Assembly (NCBI RefSeq): GCF_003595175.1 | Contig: NZ_CP032419.1 | Span: 1,922,001 to 1,986,000 of the forward strand | Length of the DNA stretch: 64,000 nt | From: Pseudomonas cavernae | GTDB lineage: Bacteria; Pseudomonadota; Gammaproteobacteria; Pseudomonadales; Pseudomonadaceae | Direction: 5' to 3' | Shown here: positions 25,660-33,571 of the stretch, one piece after another | Numbering within the stretch: position 1 is the first letter of the stretch | Layout of the letters: each line of letters begins with the position of its first letter | Translations under genes and position numbers: made by a program | Notes under the pieces: model-generated | The model's input: only the letters and a program-made list of their open reading frames with translations | The model's database searches: none | What the model was told of the DNA's origin: nothing

Positions 25660-26109
25660 ATGTCACTAGCCAGTGTGTTCAACATCGCCGGAACCGGCAT
25701 GAGTGCTCAGACCACCCGCCTGAACACCATCTCCAGCAACATCGCCAACGCCGAGAGCGTGTCTTCCAGCGTCGATCAGACCTACCGCGCCCGCCATCCG
25801 GTGTTCGCCACCATGCTGCAGAGCTCTCTGAGCGCCAGCGGCGACCGTGGTTCGCTGTTCGCCGACGAGGATCAGTCCGGCGCCGGCGTGCAGGTGCTTG
25901 GCGTGGTCGAGGATCAGAGCAGCTTGACGCCGCGCTACGAGCCGAACCATCCGGCCGCCGACGAGAACGGCTATGTCTACTACCCGAACGTCAACGTCAT
26001 GGAGGAAATGGCCGACATGATCTCCGCCAGCCGCGCCTTCCAGACCAACACCGAAATGATGAACACCGCCAAGCAGATGATGCAGAAGGTTCTGACCCTG
26101 GGTCAGTAA
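25660..26109 (+). CDS. flgC: FlgC, proximal rod protein
   Basis: Rod subunit of 149 aa. The N-terminal rod motif TISSNIANAESVSSS is followed by VFATMLQ and the family's tyrosine-rich VYYPNVNVMEEMADMISASR close to the C-terminus. It follows flgB by 14 nt with a Shine-Dalgarno (ACGGAGA). Confidence 0.96.
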   Translation: MSLASVFNIAGTGMSAQTTRLNTISSNIANAESVSSSVDQTYRARHPVFATMLQSSLSASGDRGSLFADEDQSGAGVQVLGVVEDQSSLTPRYEPNHPAADENGYVYYPNVNVMEEMADMISASRAFQTNTEMMNTAKQMMQKVLTLGQ

Positions 26110-26127
26110 GGCGCACGAGGGATAAGC

Positions 26128-26805
26128 ATGAGCACGAATAGCGTAGGCGGTGTCGGCACTTCGGCGCTGGACCAGTACCAGATCAAGTCGGAAACCAAGA
26201 GCAAGGAACTCGGCAAGAACGAGTTCCTCAACCTGCTGGTGGCCCAACTGAACAACCAGAACCCGCTGGAGCCGCAGGGCAATGGCGAGTTCATCGCCCA
26301 GCTGGCGCAGTTCAGCCAGGTCGAAGGGGTCGAGAAGCTCAACGACAGCATGAGTTCGCTGCTCTCCGGCTATCAGTCGTCGCAGGCGCTGCAGGCCTCT
26401 TCGCTGGTGGGGCGCAAGGTGATAGTGCCGAGCGAGACGGCGGTGGTGGATACCAGCGAAACCTTCAAGGCCAGCGCGGTTCTGCCGACCAGCAGCAGCA
26501 ACGTCTACGTCAACATCTATGACAGCGCCGGCAGCGTGGTGAACCGCGTCAACCTCGGTGAGCAGGCGGCCGGCAATGTCAGCTTCATGTGGGACGGCAA
26601 GGATTCGAGCGGCAATCTGTTGCCGCCCGGCACTTACAAATTCGAGGCGCAGGCGGTCTACGGCGCGGAAACCAAGGGTCTGTACACCATGCTGCCGGCC
26701 AACGTCGACAGCGTCACCCTCGGCCAGAACGGCGGCGAGCTGATGCTCAACCTGGCCGGTATCGGCAGCGTCGGCCTGTCCCAGGTTCAGGTCATCGGTC
26801 AGTAA
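26128..26805 (+). CDS. flgD: FlgD, hook-cap scaffolding protein
   Basis: Caps the growing hook and guides FlgE assembly; absent from the finished flagellum. The 225-aa product has the conserved N-terminal export and assembly segment NEFLNLLVAQLNNQNPLEPQ and the following FIAQLAQFSQVEGVEKLN. The C-terminal part has Ig-like/Tudor-like segments (VSFMWDGKDSSGNLLPPGTY) typical for FlgD. It follows flgC by 18 nt. Confidence 0.96.
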   Translation: MSTNSVGGVGTSALDQYQIKSETKSKELGKNEFLNLLVAQLNNQNPLEPQGNGEFIAQLAQFSQVEGVEKLNDSMSSLLSGYQSSQALQASSLVGRKVIVPSETAVVDTSETFKASAVLPTSSSNVYVNIYDSAGSVVNRVNLGEQAAGNVSFMWDGKDSSGNLLPPGTYKFEAQAVYGAETKGLYTMLPANVDSVTLGQNGGELMLNLAGIGSVGLSQVQVIGQ

Positions 26806-26863
26806 CTCACAGATCAGCGTTTTGCAGCTGCAGTCGCCGGAGCAACCGGCCAAGGAGTCTTGA

Positions 26864-28273
26864 ATGGCGTTCAATATCGGTCTTAGCGGTTTGCGGGCAG
26901 CCACCAGTGACCTCAACGTCACCGGCAACAACATCGCCAACGCCGGCACGGCGGGCTTCAAACAGTCGCGCGCGGAATTCGCCGACGTCTATGCCGCCTC
27001 GGTGCTCGGCACCGGCTCCAATCCGCAGGGCAGTGGGGTGCTGCTGGCCAACGTGTCGCAGCTGTTCAATCAGGGCAACATCAACTACACCCAGAACGCC
27101 CTGGATCTGGCGATCAACGGCAATGGCTTCTTCGTCACCAGCAACAACGGCGATGTCGGCTACACCCGGGCCGGTTACTTCGGCACCGACCGCGACGGTT
27201 ATGTGGTCAACAATTTCGGCTATCGCCTGCAGGGCAACACCGTGGACGCCAATGGCAATATCCAGAGCGGGGTGGTCGGCGATCTGCAGATCGAAACCGC
27301 CAGTCAGGCGCCCAAGGCCAGCTCCAAGCTGGAGCAGAATTTCAACCTGAACTCGGCGCTGACTACGCCGACCACCTGGCAGGCGGCCTATGATGCCGCC
27401 TACAACACTGCCATCGCCGGTGGCGCCACTCCTGCTGCCGCCACTACTGCTGGTCAGGTTGCCGGCAGCGCGACCTTCAACCCCACCGACCCGACGACTT
27501 ACAACTCCTCGACCTCGGTGAATATCTACGATTCCCAGGGCAACGCCCATGTGTTCACCCAGTACTTCGTCAAGACCGGGGCGAACTCCTGGCAGATGAA
27601 TACCTTGGTCGACGGGCGTAATCCGAACAACCCGAGCCTGACCACCCCGGCGACGGCGACCCTCAGCTTCAATGCTGCGGGGCAGCTGGATACCACCGCG
27701 CTGGCGGCCTCGACGCCGAGCGGTTTCAGCGTCAGCCCGGATGGCATCCTCAATCTGAACGGCTGGGTGCCGGCCATGTCGGACGGCGGCACGCCACCGC
27801 TGTGGTCGGCCAATGGCGCCACCGCCAACGCGACCGGCATCGACATCGACCTGCGCAGCTCCAGTCAGTTCGCCAGCGCCTTCGCGGTCAACAGCGTGAG
27901 CCAGGACGGCTACACCACCGGCCAGCTGTCGGGTCTGGAAATCGATGACACCGGGGTGATCTTCGCGCGCTACACCAACGGCCAGTCCAAAATGCAAGGG
28001 CAGATCGTGCTGGCCAACTTCGCCAACGTGCAGGGACTGACGCCGGTGGGCAAGACCGGCTGGGTGCAGTCGTTCCAGTCCGGCGAGCCGGTGATCGGCA
28101 CGCCGCGCACCGGCACCATGGGCGCGCTGCAGGCCGGCGCCTTGGAAGACTCCAACGTCGAGCTGTCGGACCAGTTGGTCAACCTGATCGTCGCCCAGCG
28201 CAACTACCAGGCCAACGCCAAGACCATCGAGACCGAGAGCGCGATTACCCAGACCATCATCAATCTGAGGTAA
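26864..28273 (+). CDS. flgE: FlgE, hook protein
   Basis: Main hook subunit of 469 aa. It has the N-terminal rod/hook motif LNVTGNNIANAGTAGFKQSR, FlgE D1/D2 segments (LDLAINGNGFFVTSNNGD, GVIFARYTNGQ) and the C-terminal helix with LVNLIVAQRNYQANAKTIET. An Ala/Thr-rich stretch (about residues 165-205, containing ATPAAATTAGQ) looks like a surface-exposed variable insertion. It ends the flgBCDE operon and is followed by repeats and a terminator. Confidence 0.96.
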   Translation: MAFNIGLSGLRAATSDLNVTGNNIANAGTAGFKQSRAEFADVYAASVLGTGSNPQGSGVLLANVSQLFNQGNINYTQNALDLAINGNGFFVTSNNGDVGYTRAGYFGTDRDGYVVNNFGYRLQGNTVDANGNIQSGVVGDLQIETASQAPKASSKLEQNFNLNSALTTPTTWQAAYDAAYNTAIAGGATPAAATTAGQVAGSATFNPTDPTTYNSSTSVNIYDSQGNAHVFTQYFVKTGANSWQMNTLVDGRNPNNPSLTTPATATLSFNAAGQLDTTALAASTPSGFSVSPDGILNLNGWVPAMSDGGTPPLWSANGATANATGIDIDLRSSSQFASAFAVNSVSQDGYTTGQLSGLEIDDTGVIFARYTNGQSKMQGQIVLANFANVQGLTPVGKTGWVQSFQSGEPVIGTPRTGTMGALQAGALEDSNVELSDQLVNLIVAQRNYQANAKTIETESAITQTIINLR

Positions 28274-28307
28274 CGGACAGGGACAGCCGAGGCTAGGCCG
28301 ATAGTCA

Positions 28308-28411
28308 CCCCTCTACCGTTTACGGGAGAGGGGCCGGGGGAGAGGGTGTTTCGCTGATCGGGTTTTCCCTCTCCCCAACCCTCTCCCATAAATGGGCGAG
28401 GGGGCGGTCCG
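28308..28411. repeat. CCCTCTCCC-type intergenic inverted repeat
   Basis: The left part contains ACGGGAGAGGGG and GGGGGAGAGGGT, and the right part contains CCCTCTCCCCAACCCTCTCC then AATGGGCGAGGGGG. They can fold into several alternative hairpins. The element differs in sequence from the GTAGG-type repeats elsewhere in the window. Confidence 0.65.
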
Positions 28412-28488
28412 CGCCAGGCTGAGCGCTCGCGTCGCTGCTCGATCTGCCATTGCCGCAAGCGGCAAACTCCCGCCGCCGGTTTCTCAGC

Positions 28489-28517
28489 AAGGCCCCGTAA
28501 GGGGCCTTTTGTTTTTT
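28489..28517 (+). terminator. Rho-independent terminator of flgBCDE
   Basis: AAGGCCCC, loop GTAA, GGGGCCTT followed by a T-rich tail (TTGTTTTTT). It separates flgE from the flgF operon. Confidence 0.9.
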
Positions 28518-28560
28518 AAAAATCCTTTTATATCAATTGCTTGAAAATAATCTCCGAGGC

Positions 28561-28576
28561 TGGCACAGGCCTTGCT
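28561..28576 (+). promoter_or_regulatory. RpoN (sigma-54) promoter of the flgFGHIJKL operon
   Basis: TGGCAC, 5 nt, TTGCT, 50 nt upstream of the flgF start, with an AT-rich tract just upstream. Full consensus match. Confidence 0.92.
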
Positions 28577-28626
28577 GTATCCCTGCCAACAGAGCAGCGG
28601 GCGGCAAGCCCACCTCGGAGACAACC

Positions 28627-29367
28627 ATGGACAAGATGCTTTACGTCGCCATGAGCGGAGCCAGCCAGAACACCCTGGCCCAGCGCGCGCATGCCAACAA
28701 CCTGGCGAACATCTCCACCAATGGCTTTCGCCGCGACTTCGAGCAGGCGCGTTCGATGCAGGTGTTTGGCGACAGCTTTCCGGCGCGGGTCTACGCCATG
28801 AGCGAGCGTCCCGGCACCGACTTCACCCAAGGCACCCTGCAGGAAACCGGCAACGGCATGGATGTCGCCATCGATGGTGACGGCTGGCTGGCGGTGCAGG
28901 CGCCGGATGGCGGTGAAGCCTATGTGCGCACCGCCAGCCTGAAGATTGACGCCCTAGGCCAGCTGCGCACCGGCAATGGCATGCAGGTCATGGGCAATGG
29001 CGGGCCGATCGCCGTGCCGCCGGAGCAGAAGGTCGAGATCGGTAAGGACGGCACCATCACCATCCGCGCCCTCGGCGAAGCCCCCAACGTGATCGCCGAA
29101 GTCGACCGCCTCAAGCTGGTCAATCCGGACCTCAAGCAGATGGAGAAGGGCGCCGACGGCCTGATCCGCTTCAAGGGCCAGGGCACCGTAGCCGCCGACA
29201 ACACCGTGCAGGTGACCTCCGGTTTTCTGGAGACCAGCAACGTCAATGCCGTCGAGGAGATGACCGCGATCCTCTCCCTGTCCCGCCAATTCGAGCTGCA
29301 AGTGAAGATGATGCGTACCGCCGAGGACGATGCCTCGGCCATGGCGCGGGTCTTGCAGCTTAGCTAA
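28627..29367 (+). CDS. flgF: FlgF, proximal rod protein
   Basis: Rod subunit of 246 aa. N-terminal motif ANNLANISTNGFRRDFEQA, middle MDVAIDGDGWLAVQAPDG, and C-terminal SNVNAVEEMTAILSLSRQFE are the FlgF/FlgG family landmarks. I use ATG 28627, which follows a Shine-Dalgarno (GGAGACAAC); a longer in-frame extension has no support and would cross the RpoN promoter. First gene of the operon, 46 nt before flgG. Confidence 0.95.
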   Translation: MDKMLYVAMSGASQNTLAQRAHANNLANISTNGFRRDFEQARSMQVFGDSFPARVYAMSERPGTDFTQGTLQETGNGMDVAIDGDGWLAVQAPDGGEAYVRTASLKIDALGQLRTGNGMQVMGNGGPIAVPPEQKVEIGKDGTITIRALGEAPNVIAEVDRLKLVNPDLKQMEKGADGLIRFKGQGTVAADNTVQVTSGFLETSNVNAVEEMTAILSLSRQFELQVKMMRTAEDDASAMARVLQLS

Positions 29368-29413
29368 TCACCAGCAGGTGGCGCCATGAAACCGGCGCCC
29401 GAGGAGAACCAAC

Positions 29414-30199
29414 ATGCTTCCGGCTCTGTGGGTCAGTAAAACCGGTCTGTCCGCCCAGGACATGAACCTGACCACCATTTCCAACAACCTGGCGAACGTT
29501 TCGACCACCGGGTTCAAGCGCGATCGCGCCGAGTTCGAAGACCTGCTGTACCAGATCCGTCGCCAGCCCGGCGGCCAGACCAGCCAGGACAGCCAGCTGC
29601 CGTCCGGTCTGCAACTGGGCACCGGGGTGCGCATCGTCGGCACCCAGAAGGTGTTCACCGCCGGCAGCCTGCAGACCACCGAGCAGCCTCTGGACATGGC
29701 CATCAACGGCCGCGGTTTCTTCCAGATCCTGCAGCCCGACGGCAGCGTCGCCTACACCCGCGACGGCAGCTTCCACCTGAACTCCGACGGCCAGTTGGTG
29801 ACCGCCAACGGCTATCCGCTGGAGCCGGCCATCACCCTGCCCAACGAGGTGAAATCCTTCACCGTCGGCGAAGACGGCACCGTCTCGGTGACCACCAACG
29901 GCGATCCGCAGCCGCAGATCCTCGGCAATATCCAGACCGCCGACTTCATCAACCCGGCCGGCCTGGAAGCCATCGGCGGCAACCTGTTCATGGAAACCGC
30001 CGCCAGCGGCGCGCCGCAGGTCGGCACGCCGGGCCTGACCGGGCTGGGCACCGTGCAGCAGAACACCCTGGAGAATTCCAACGTCAGCGTGGTCGAGGAA
30101 CTGGTGAACATGATCACCACCCAGCGCGCCTACGAGATGAACTCCAAGGTGATCTCCACCGCCGACCAGATGCTCGGCTTCGTTGCGCAGAATCTTTGA
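29414..30199 (+). CDS. flgG: FlgG, distal rod protein
   Basis: Distal rod subunit of 261 aa, the normal length. It has TISNNLANVSTTGFKRDRAE at the N-terminus, LDMAINGRGFFQILQPDGS in the middle and SNVSVVEELVNMITTQRAYE at the C-terminus, all highly conserved. It lies between flgF and flgH, and a REP-type repeat follows. Confidence 0.97.
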   Translation: MLPALWVSKTGLSAQDMNLTTISNNLANVSTTGFKRDRAEFEDLLYQIRRQPGGQTSQDSQLPSGLQLGTGVRIVGTQKVFTAGSLQTTEQPLDMAINGRGFFQILQPDGSVAYTRDGSFHLNSDGQLVTANGYPLEPAITLPNEVKSFTVGEDGTVSVTTNGDPQPQILGNIQTADFINPAGLEAIGGNLFMETAASGAPQVGTPGLTGLGTVQQNTLENSNVSVVEELVNMITTQRAYEMNSKVISTADQMLGFVAQNL

Positions 30200-30207
30200 T
30201 CGCAACC

Positions 30208-30281
30208 CGTAGGGTGGGTTAGCCGCGTAGCGGCGTAATCCGCCTGTGACGGTGGATTACGCTTCGCTAATCCACCCTACG
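30208..30281. repeat. REP-type inverted repeat between flgG and flgH
   Basis: CGTAGGGTGGGTTAGCCGCG and the opposed arm GCTTCGCTAATCCACCCTAC enclose inner complementary segments (GGCGTAATCC/GGATTACGC). It belongs to the GTAGGGTGGGTTAG-type copies found also at 55410-55516 and 57028-57130. Confidence 0.85.
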
Positions 30282-30309
30282 TAACGAGAAACACCGAGAG
30301 GTAGTAGTG

Positions 30310-31002
30310 ATGAATCGTGTTGCCCTTCTCCCGCTGCTTGGCGTCGTGCTCCTCGCCGGCTGCGTGGCGCCGCCGCCGAAGGCCAACGATCCCTACTACG
30401 CGCCGGTGTTGCCGCGCACCCCGTTGCCCGCCGCGCAGAACAACGGCGCCATCTATCAGGCCGGGTTCGACAACAACCTGTACGGCGACCGCAAGGCCTA
30501 CCGGGTCGGTGACATCATCACCATCACCCTCAACGAGAGGACCCAGGCCAGCAAGAACGCCAACTCGCAACTGCAGAAGGACAGCAACGCCAACATCGGC
30601 CTGACCTCGCTGTTCGGCGTCACGCCATCGACCAACAACCCGCTCGGCGGCGGCTCGCTGGATCTCAGCGCCGAGTACAGCGCCGAGCGCGACACCAAGG
30701 GCGACGCCAAGGCCGGGCAGAGCAACAGCCTGTCCGGCTCGATCACCGTCACCGTCTCGGAAGTGCTGCCCAACGGCATCCTCGCCGTGCGCGGCGAGAA
30801 GTGGATGACCCTGAACACCGGCGACGAGCTGGTGCGCATCGCCGGCCTGGTGCGCGCCGACGACATCGCCACCGACAACAGCGTGCCCTCGACCCGCGTG
30901 GCCGACGCGCGCATCACCTATTCCGGCACCGGTGCCTTCGCCGACGCCAGCCAGCCGGGCTGGTTCGACCGCTTCTTCATGAGCCCGCTGTTCCCGTTCT
31001 GA
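30310..31002 (+). CDS. flgH: FlgH, L-ring lipoprotein
   Basis: Forms the outer-membrane L-ring. The 230-aa product has a lipoprotein signal with lipobox LAGC (Cys about residue 18). FlgH landmarks are [20 protein letters not shown], the Gly/Ser-rich variable part, [20 protein letters not shown] and the C-terminal ISYSG-like [17 protein letters not shown]. The start is ATG 30310 (a GTG codon directly before it is also in frame). flgI follows after 11 nt. Confidence 0.95.
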   Translation: MNRVALLPLLGVVLLAGCVAPPPKANDPYYAPVLPRTPLPAAQNNGAIYQAGFDNNLYGDRKAYRVGDIITITLNERTQASKNANSQLQKDSNANIGLTSLFGVTPSTNNPLGGGSLDLSAEYSAERDTKGDAKAGQSNSLSGSITVTVSEVLPNGILAVRGEKWMTLNTGDELVRIAGLVRADDIATDNSVPSTRVADARITYSGTGAFADASQPGWFDRFFMSPLFPF

Positions 31003-31013
31003 TGAGACCGACC

Positions 31014-32114
31014 ATGAAGCGACTGATTTCCGCCCTCTGCCTGCTGCTCGTCGCCGGCACCGTCCAGGCCGAGCGCCTCAAAGACCTGGCCAGCATCCAG
31101 GGCGTGCGCAGCAACCAGCTGATCGGCTACGGCCTGGTGGTCGGCCTCAACGGCAGCGGCGACCAGACCACGCAGACGCCGTTCACCCTGCAGACCTTCA
31201 ACAACATGCTGGCGCAGTTCGGCATCAAGGTGCCGGCCAGCGTCGGCAACGTGCAGCTGAAGAACGTCGCGGCGGTATCCATCCATGCCGACCTGCCGCC
31301 GTTCGCCAAACCGGGGCAGACCATCGACATCACCGTGTCGTCGATCGGCAACGCCAAGAGCCTGCGCGGCGGCAGCCTGCTGATGGCGCCGCTGAAGGGC
31401 ATCGACGGCAACGTCTACGCCGTGGCCCAGGGCAATCTGGTGGTCGGCGGTTTCGACGCCGAGGGCAGCGACGGTTCGAAGATCACCGTCAACGTGCCGT
31501 CGAGCGGGCGCATTCCCGCCGGCGCCACGGTCGAGCGCCCGGTGCCGAGCGGTTTCGATCAGGGCAACAGCCTGACCCTCAACCTCAACCGCCCGGACTT
31601 CACCACCGCGAAGAACATCGTCGACCACATCAACCAGCTGCTCGGCCCTGGCGTGGCCCAGGCCATCGACGGCGGCTCGGTGCGGATTAGTGCGCCGCTC
31701 GACCCGAACCAGCGCGTCGACTACCTGTCGGTGCTGGAGAACCTGGAAATCGAAGCCGGCCAGGCGGTGGCCAAGGTCATCATCAATTCGCGCACCGGCA
31801 CCATCGTCATCGGCCAGAACGTCCGTGTGCAGCCGGCCGCCGTGACCCACGGCAGCCTCACCGTGAGCATCACCGAAGACCCGATCGTCAGCCAGCCGAA
31901 TGCCTTCTCCGGCGGCCAGACCGCCGTGGTGCCGCGCTCCAAGGTCGATGCCGCGCAGGAAACCAAGCCGATGTTCAAGTTCGGGCCGGGCACCACGCTC
32001 GACGAGATCGTGCGCGCGGTGAATCAGGTCGGCGCTTCGCCTTCCGACCTGATGGCCATCCTCGAGGCGCTCAAGCAGGCCGGCGCGTTGCAGGCCGAGC
32101 TGATCGTGATTTAA
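31014..32114 (+). CDS. flgI: FlgI, P-ring protein
   Basis: Periplasmic P-ring subunit of 366 aa with a cleavable signal peptide ([16 protein letters not shown] then [11 protein letters not shown]). Highly conserved segments include [60 protein letters not shown] and the C-terminal [23 protein letters not shown] 31002 (four extra residues, overlapping the flgH stop) is an alternative start. AAGGAGGT follows its stop codon directly but now faces a repeat element instead of flgJ. Confidence 0.96.
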   Translation: MKRLISALCLLLVAGTVQAERLKDLASIQGVRSNQLIGYGLVVGLNGSGDQTTQTPFTLQTFNNMLAQFGIKVPASVGNVQLKNVAAVSIHADLPPFAKPGQTIDITVSSIGNAKSLRGGSLLMAPLKGIDGNVYAVAQGNLVVGGFDAEGSDGSKITVNVPSSGRIPAGATVERPVPSGFDQGNSLTLNLNRPDFTTAKNIVDHINQLLGPGVAQAIDGGSVRISAPLDPNQRVDYLSVLENLEIEAGQAVAKVIINSRTGTIVIGQNVRVQPAAVTHGSLTVSITEDPIVSQPNAFSGGQTAVVPRSKVDAAQETKPMFKFGPGTTLDEIVRAVNQVGASPSDLMAILEALKQAGALQAELIVI

Positions 32115-32121
32115 GGAGGTA

Positions 32122-32389
32122 GGGGCGTGCCTTCTGTTATTTCCCCGATTGCGTTGCTGCCTGAAAGCGGGCCAGGCAAGGCGCCGGTCGCAGGCAATGG
32201 TTGTTCCATTGCCAAGGGCGGCAACGCCGCATGGCCCGCTTTCAAGCGCAACCCGAAGGGCCGGGCCTGCTTTTGCGCAGTGCTGCGTTATTCGTCGTTC
32301 GTTTGGAATGACCAAACTTCTCTCCTCATGCCTTGCCCTGCGCAAAAGCAGGCTCCGGCGCAACGGGGAAATAACAGAAGGCACGCCCC
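32122..32389. mobile_element. MITE-like 268-bp element with perfect 25-bp terminal inverted repeats
   Basis: The ends (32122-32146 and 32365-32389) are perfect 25-bp inverted repeats beginning GGGGCGTGCCTTCTGTTATT. Pairing continues about 6 bp inward with one bulged A. Inside are two more perfect stems: TGAAAGCGGGCCA (32162-32174 with 32232-32244) and GCCTGCTTTTGCGCA (32265-32279 with 32339-32353). Each encloses a small hairpin (GGCAATGG/CCATTGCC and GTTTGG/CCAAAC). There is no credible ORF. TA dinucleotides lie at or within one base of both ends, a weak hint of a target duplication. It separates flgI and its following AAGGAGGT from the flgJ start. Confidence 0.65.
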
Positions 32390-32392
32390 ATA

Positions 32393-33559
32393 ATGGACAC
32401 CACTCGACTCGGTGGCATCGGCGCGCAGCCCGACAGCGGCGCCTACACCGACCTCAATCGCCTCAACCAATTCAAGGTCGGTGGCGACAGCGAAGGCAAC
32501 ATCCGCAAGGTGGCGCAGGAATTCGAATCGCTGTTCCTCAACCAGATGTTGAAGGCCATGCGTTCGGCGAACGAGGTGTTCGCCGAAGGCAACTTCATGA
32601 ACAGCAACGAAAGCAAGATGTACCAGGACATGTACGACCAACAGCTGGCCGTCAGCATGTCCAAGGACAAGGGCGTAGGTCTGGCCGACGTGCTGGTGCG
32701 CCAGCTGTCGCAGATCAAGAAGGGCAGCTCGCGGCCAAACCCGTTCGCGCAGACTGGTGCCGCCGATGCGGTGGCCGCGACCGCTAAGAGCGGCAAGAGC
32801 TTGCCGGCGGTCGACAGCGCGCGCGACGACTCCAAGCTGATCAACCAGCGGCGCCTGGCCTTGCCGGGCAAGCTCACCGACCGCCTGTTGGCCGGCATCG
32901 TGCCGTCCGCCACGCCGGCCGATGGCCAGCCGCTGGCGCAACACGACTGGATTCCGGCACAGGTCTACCCGGCGCCGGAATCCAAGGTCGGCGAGACCCA
33001 GGCGGTCGACACCTTCAAAGGCCGCCGTCTGGCCCAGCCGCCGCTGGCGCCGGGCAAGGCGGCGTTCAGTTCGCCGGCAGAGTTCGTTGCCACCATGTTG
33101 CCGATGGCCCAGGCAGCGGCCGACAAGATCGGCCTCGATCCGCGCTATTTAGTAGCCCAGGCCGCGCTGGAAACCGGCTGGGGCAAGTCGATCATCCGCC
33201 AGCAAGACGGCTCCAGCAGTCACAACCTGTTCGGCATCAAGGCGCATGGCTGGGATGGCGAGTCGGCGCGGGTGCTGACCACCGAATACAAGGGCGGCAA
33301 GGCGGTGAAAGAGTCGGCCGAGTTCCGCGCCTACGGTTCCTTCCAGCAGAGCTTCCACGACTACGTGAACTTTCTGCAGAACAACGGCCGCTACGACGAG
33401 GCGCTGGACGCCACCGCCAACCCGCTGCAGTTCGTCAAGGAGCTGCAGCAAGCCGGCTACGCCAGCGATCCGCAATACGCCCGCAAGGTCGCGCAGATCG
33501 CCCGGCAGATGCAGACCTACCAGACCATCGCCGCCGCCGGCGCCGTGCCGAATAGCTGA
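32393..33559 (+). CDS. flgJ: FlgJ, rod cap and peptidoglycan hydrolase
   Basis: Two-domain protein of 388 aa. The N-terminal domain is the rod cap (IRKVAQEFESLFLNQMLKAM, then KMYQDMYDQQLAVSMSKDKG). The C-terminal domain, from about residue 225, is a family 73 muramidase that opens peptidoglycan for the rod (PRYLVAQAALETGWGKSII with the catalytic Glu, NLFGIKAHGWDG). The ATG has no good Shine-Dalgarno because the inverted-repeat element ends 3 nt before it, so its translation may depend on sequence within the element or on coupling. Confidence 0.94.
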   Translation: MDTTRLGGIGAQPDSGAYTDLNRLNQFKVGGDSEGNIRKVAQEFESLFLNQMLKAMRSANEVFAEGNFMNSNESKMYQDMYDQQLAVSMSKDKGVGLADVLVRQLSQIKKGSSRPNPFAQTGAADAVAATAKSGKSLPAVDSARDDSKLINQRRLALPGKLTDRLLAGIVPSATPADGQPLAQHDWIPAQVYPAPESKVGETQAVDTFKGRRLAQPPLAPGKAAFSSPAEFVATMLPMAQAAADKIGLDPRYLVAQAALETGWGKSIIRQQDGSSSHNLFGIKAHGWDGESARVLTTEYKGGKAVKESAEFRAYGSFQQSFHDYVNFLQNNGRYDEALDATANPLQFVKELQQAGYASDPQYARKVAQIARQMQTYQTIAAAGAVPNS

Positions 33560-33571
33560 TGAGAGTCGCCC

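Larger units (their letters stand above)
28274..28626. other. Intergenic region flgE-flgF: repeat, terminator and RpoN promoter
   Basis: This 353-nt gap has no credible gene. It holds an inverted repeat (28308-28411), a small TTGCCG/CGGCAA hairpin near 28450, a terminator (28489-28517), an AT-rich stretch (about 28507-28555) and an RpoN promoter (28561-28576) in that order. Confidence 0.8.

Noticed and set aside
32127..32393. Short open frames inside the 268-bp nested repeat element
   Set aside because: They run through perfect inverted repeats and encode no recognisable protein. The structure is better explained as a non-coding element.
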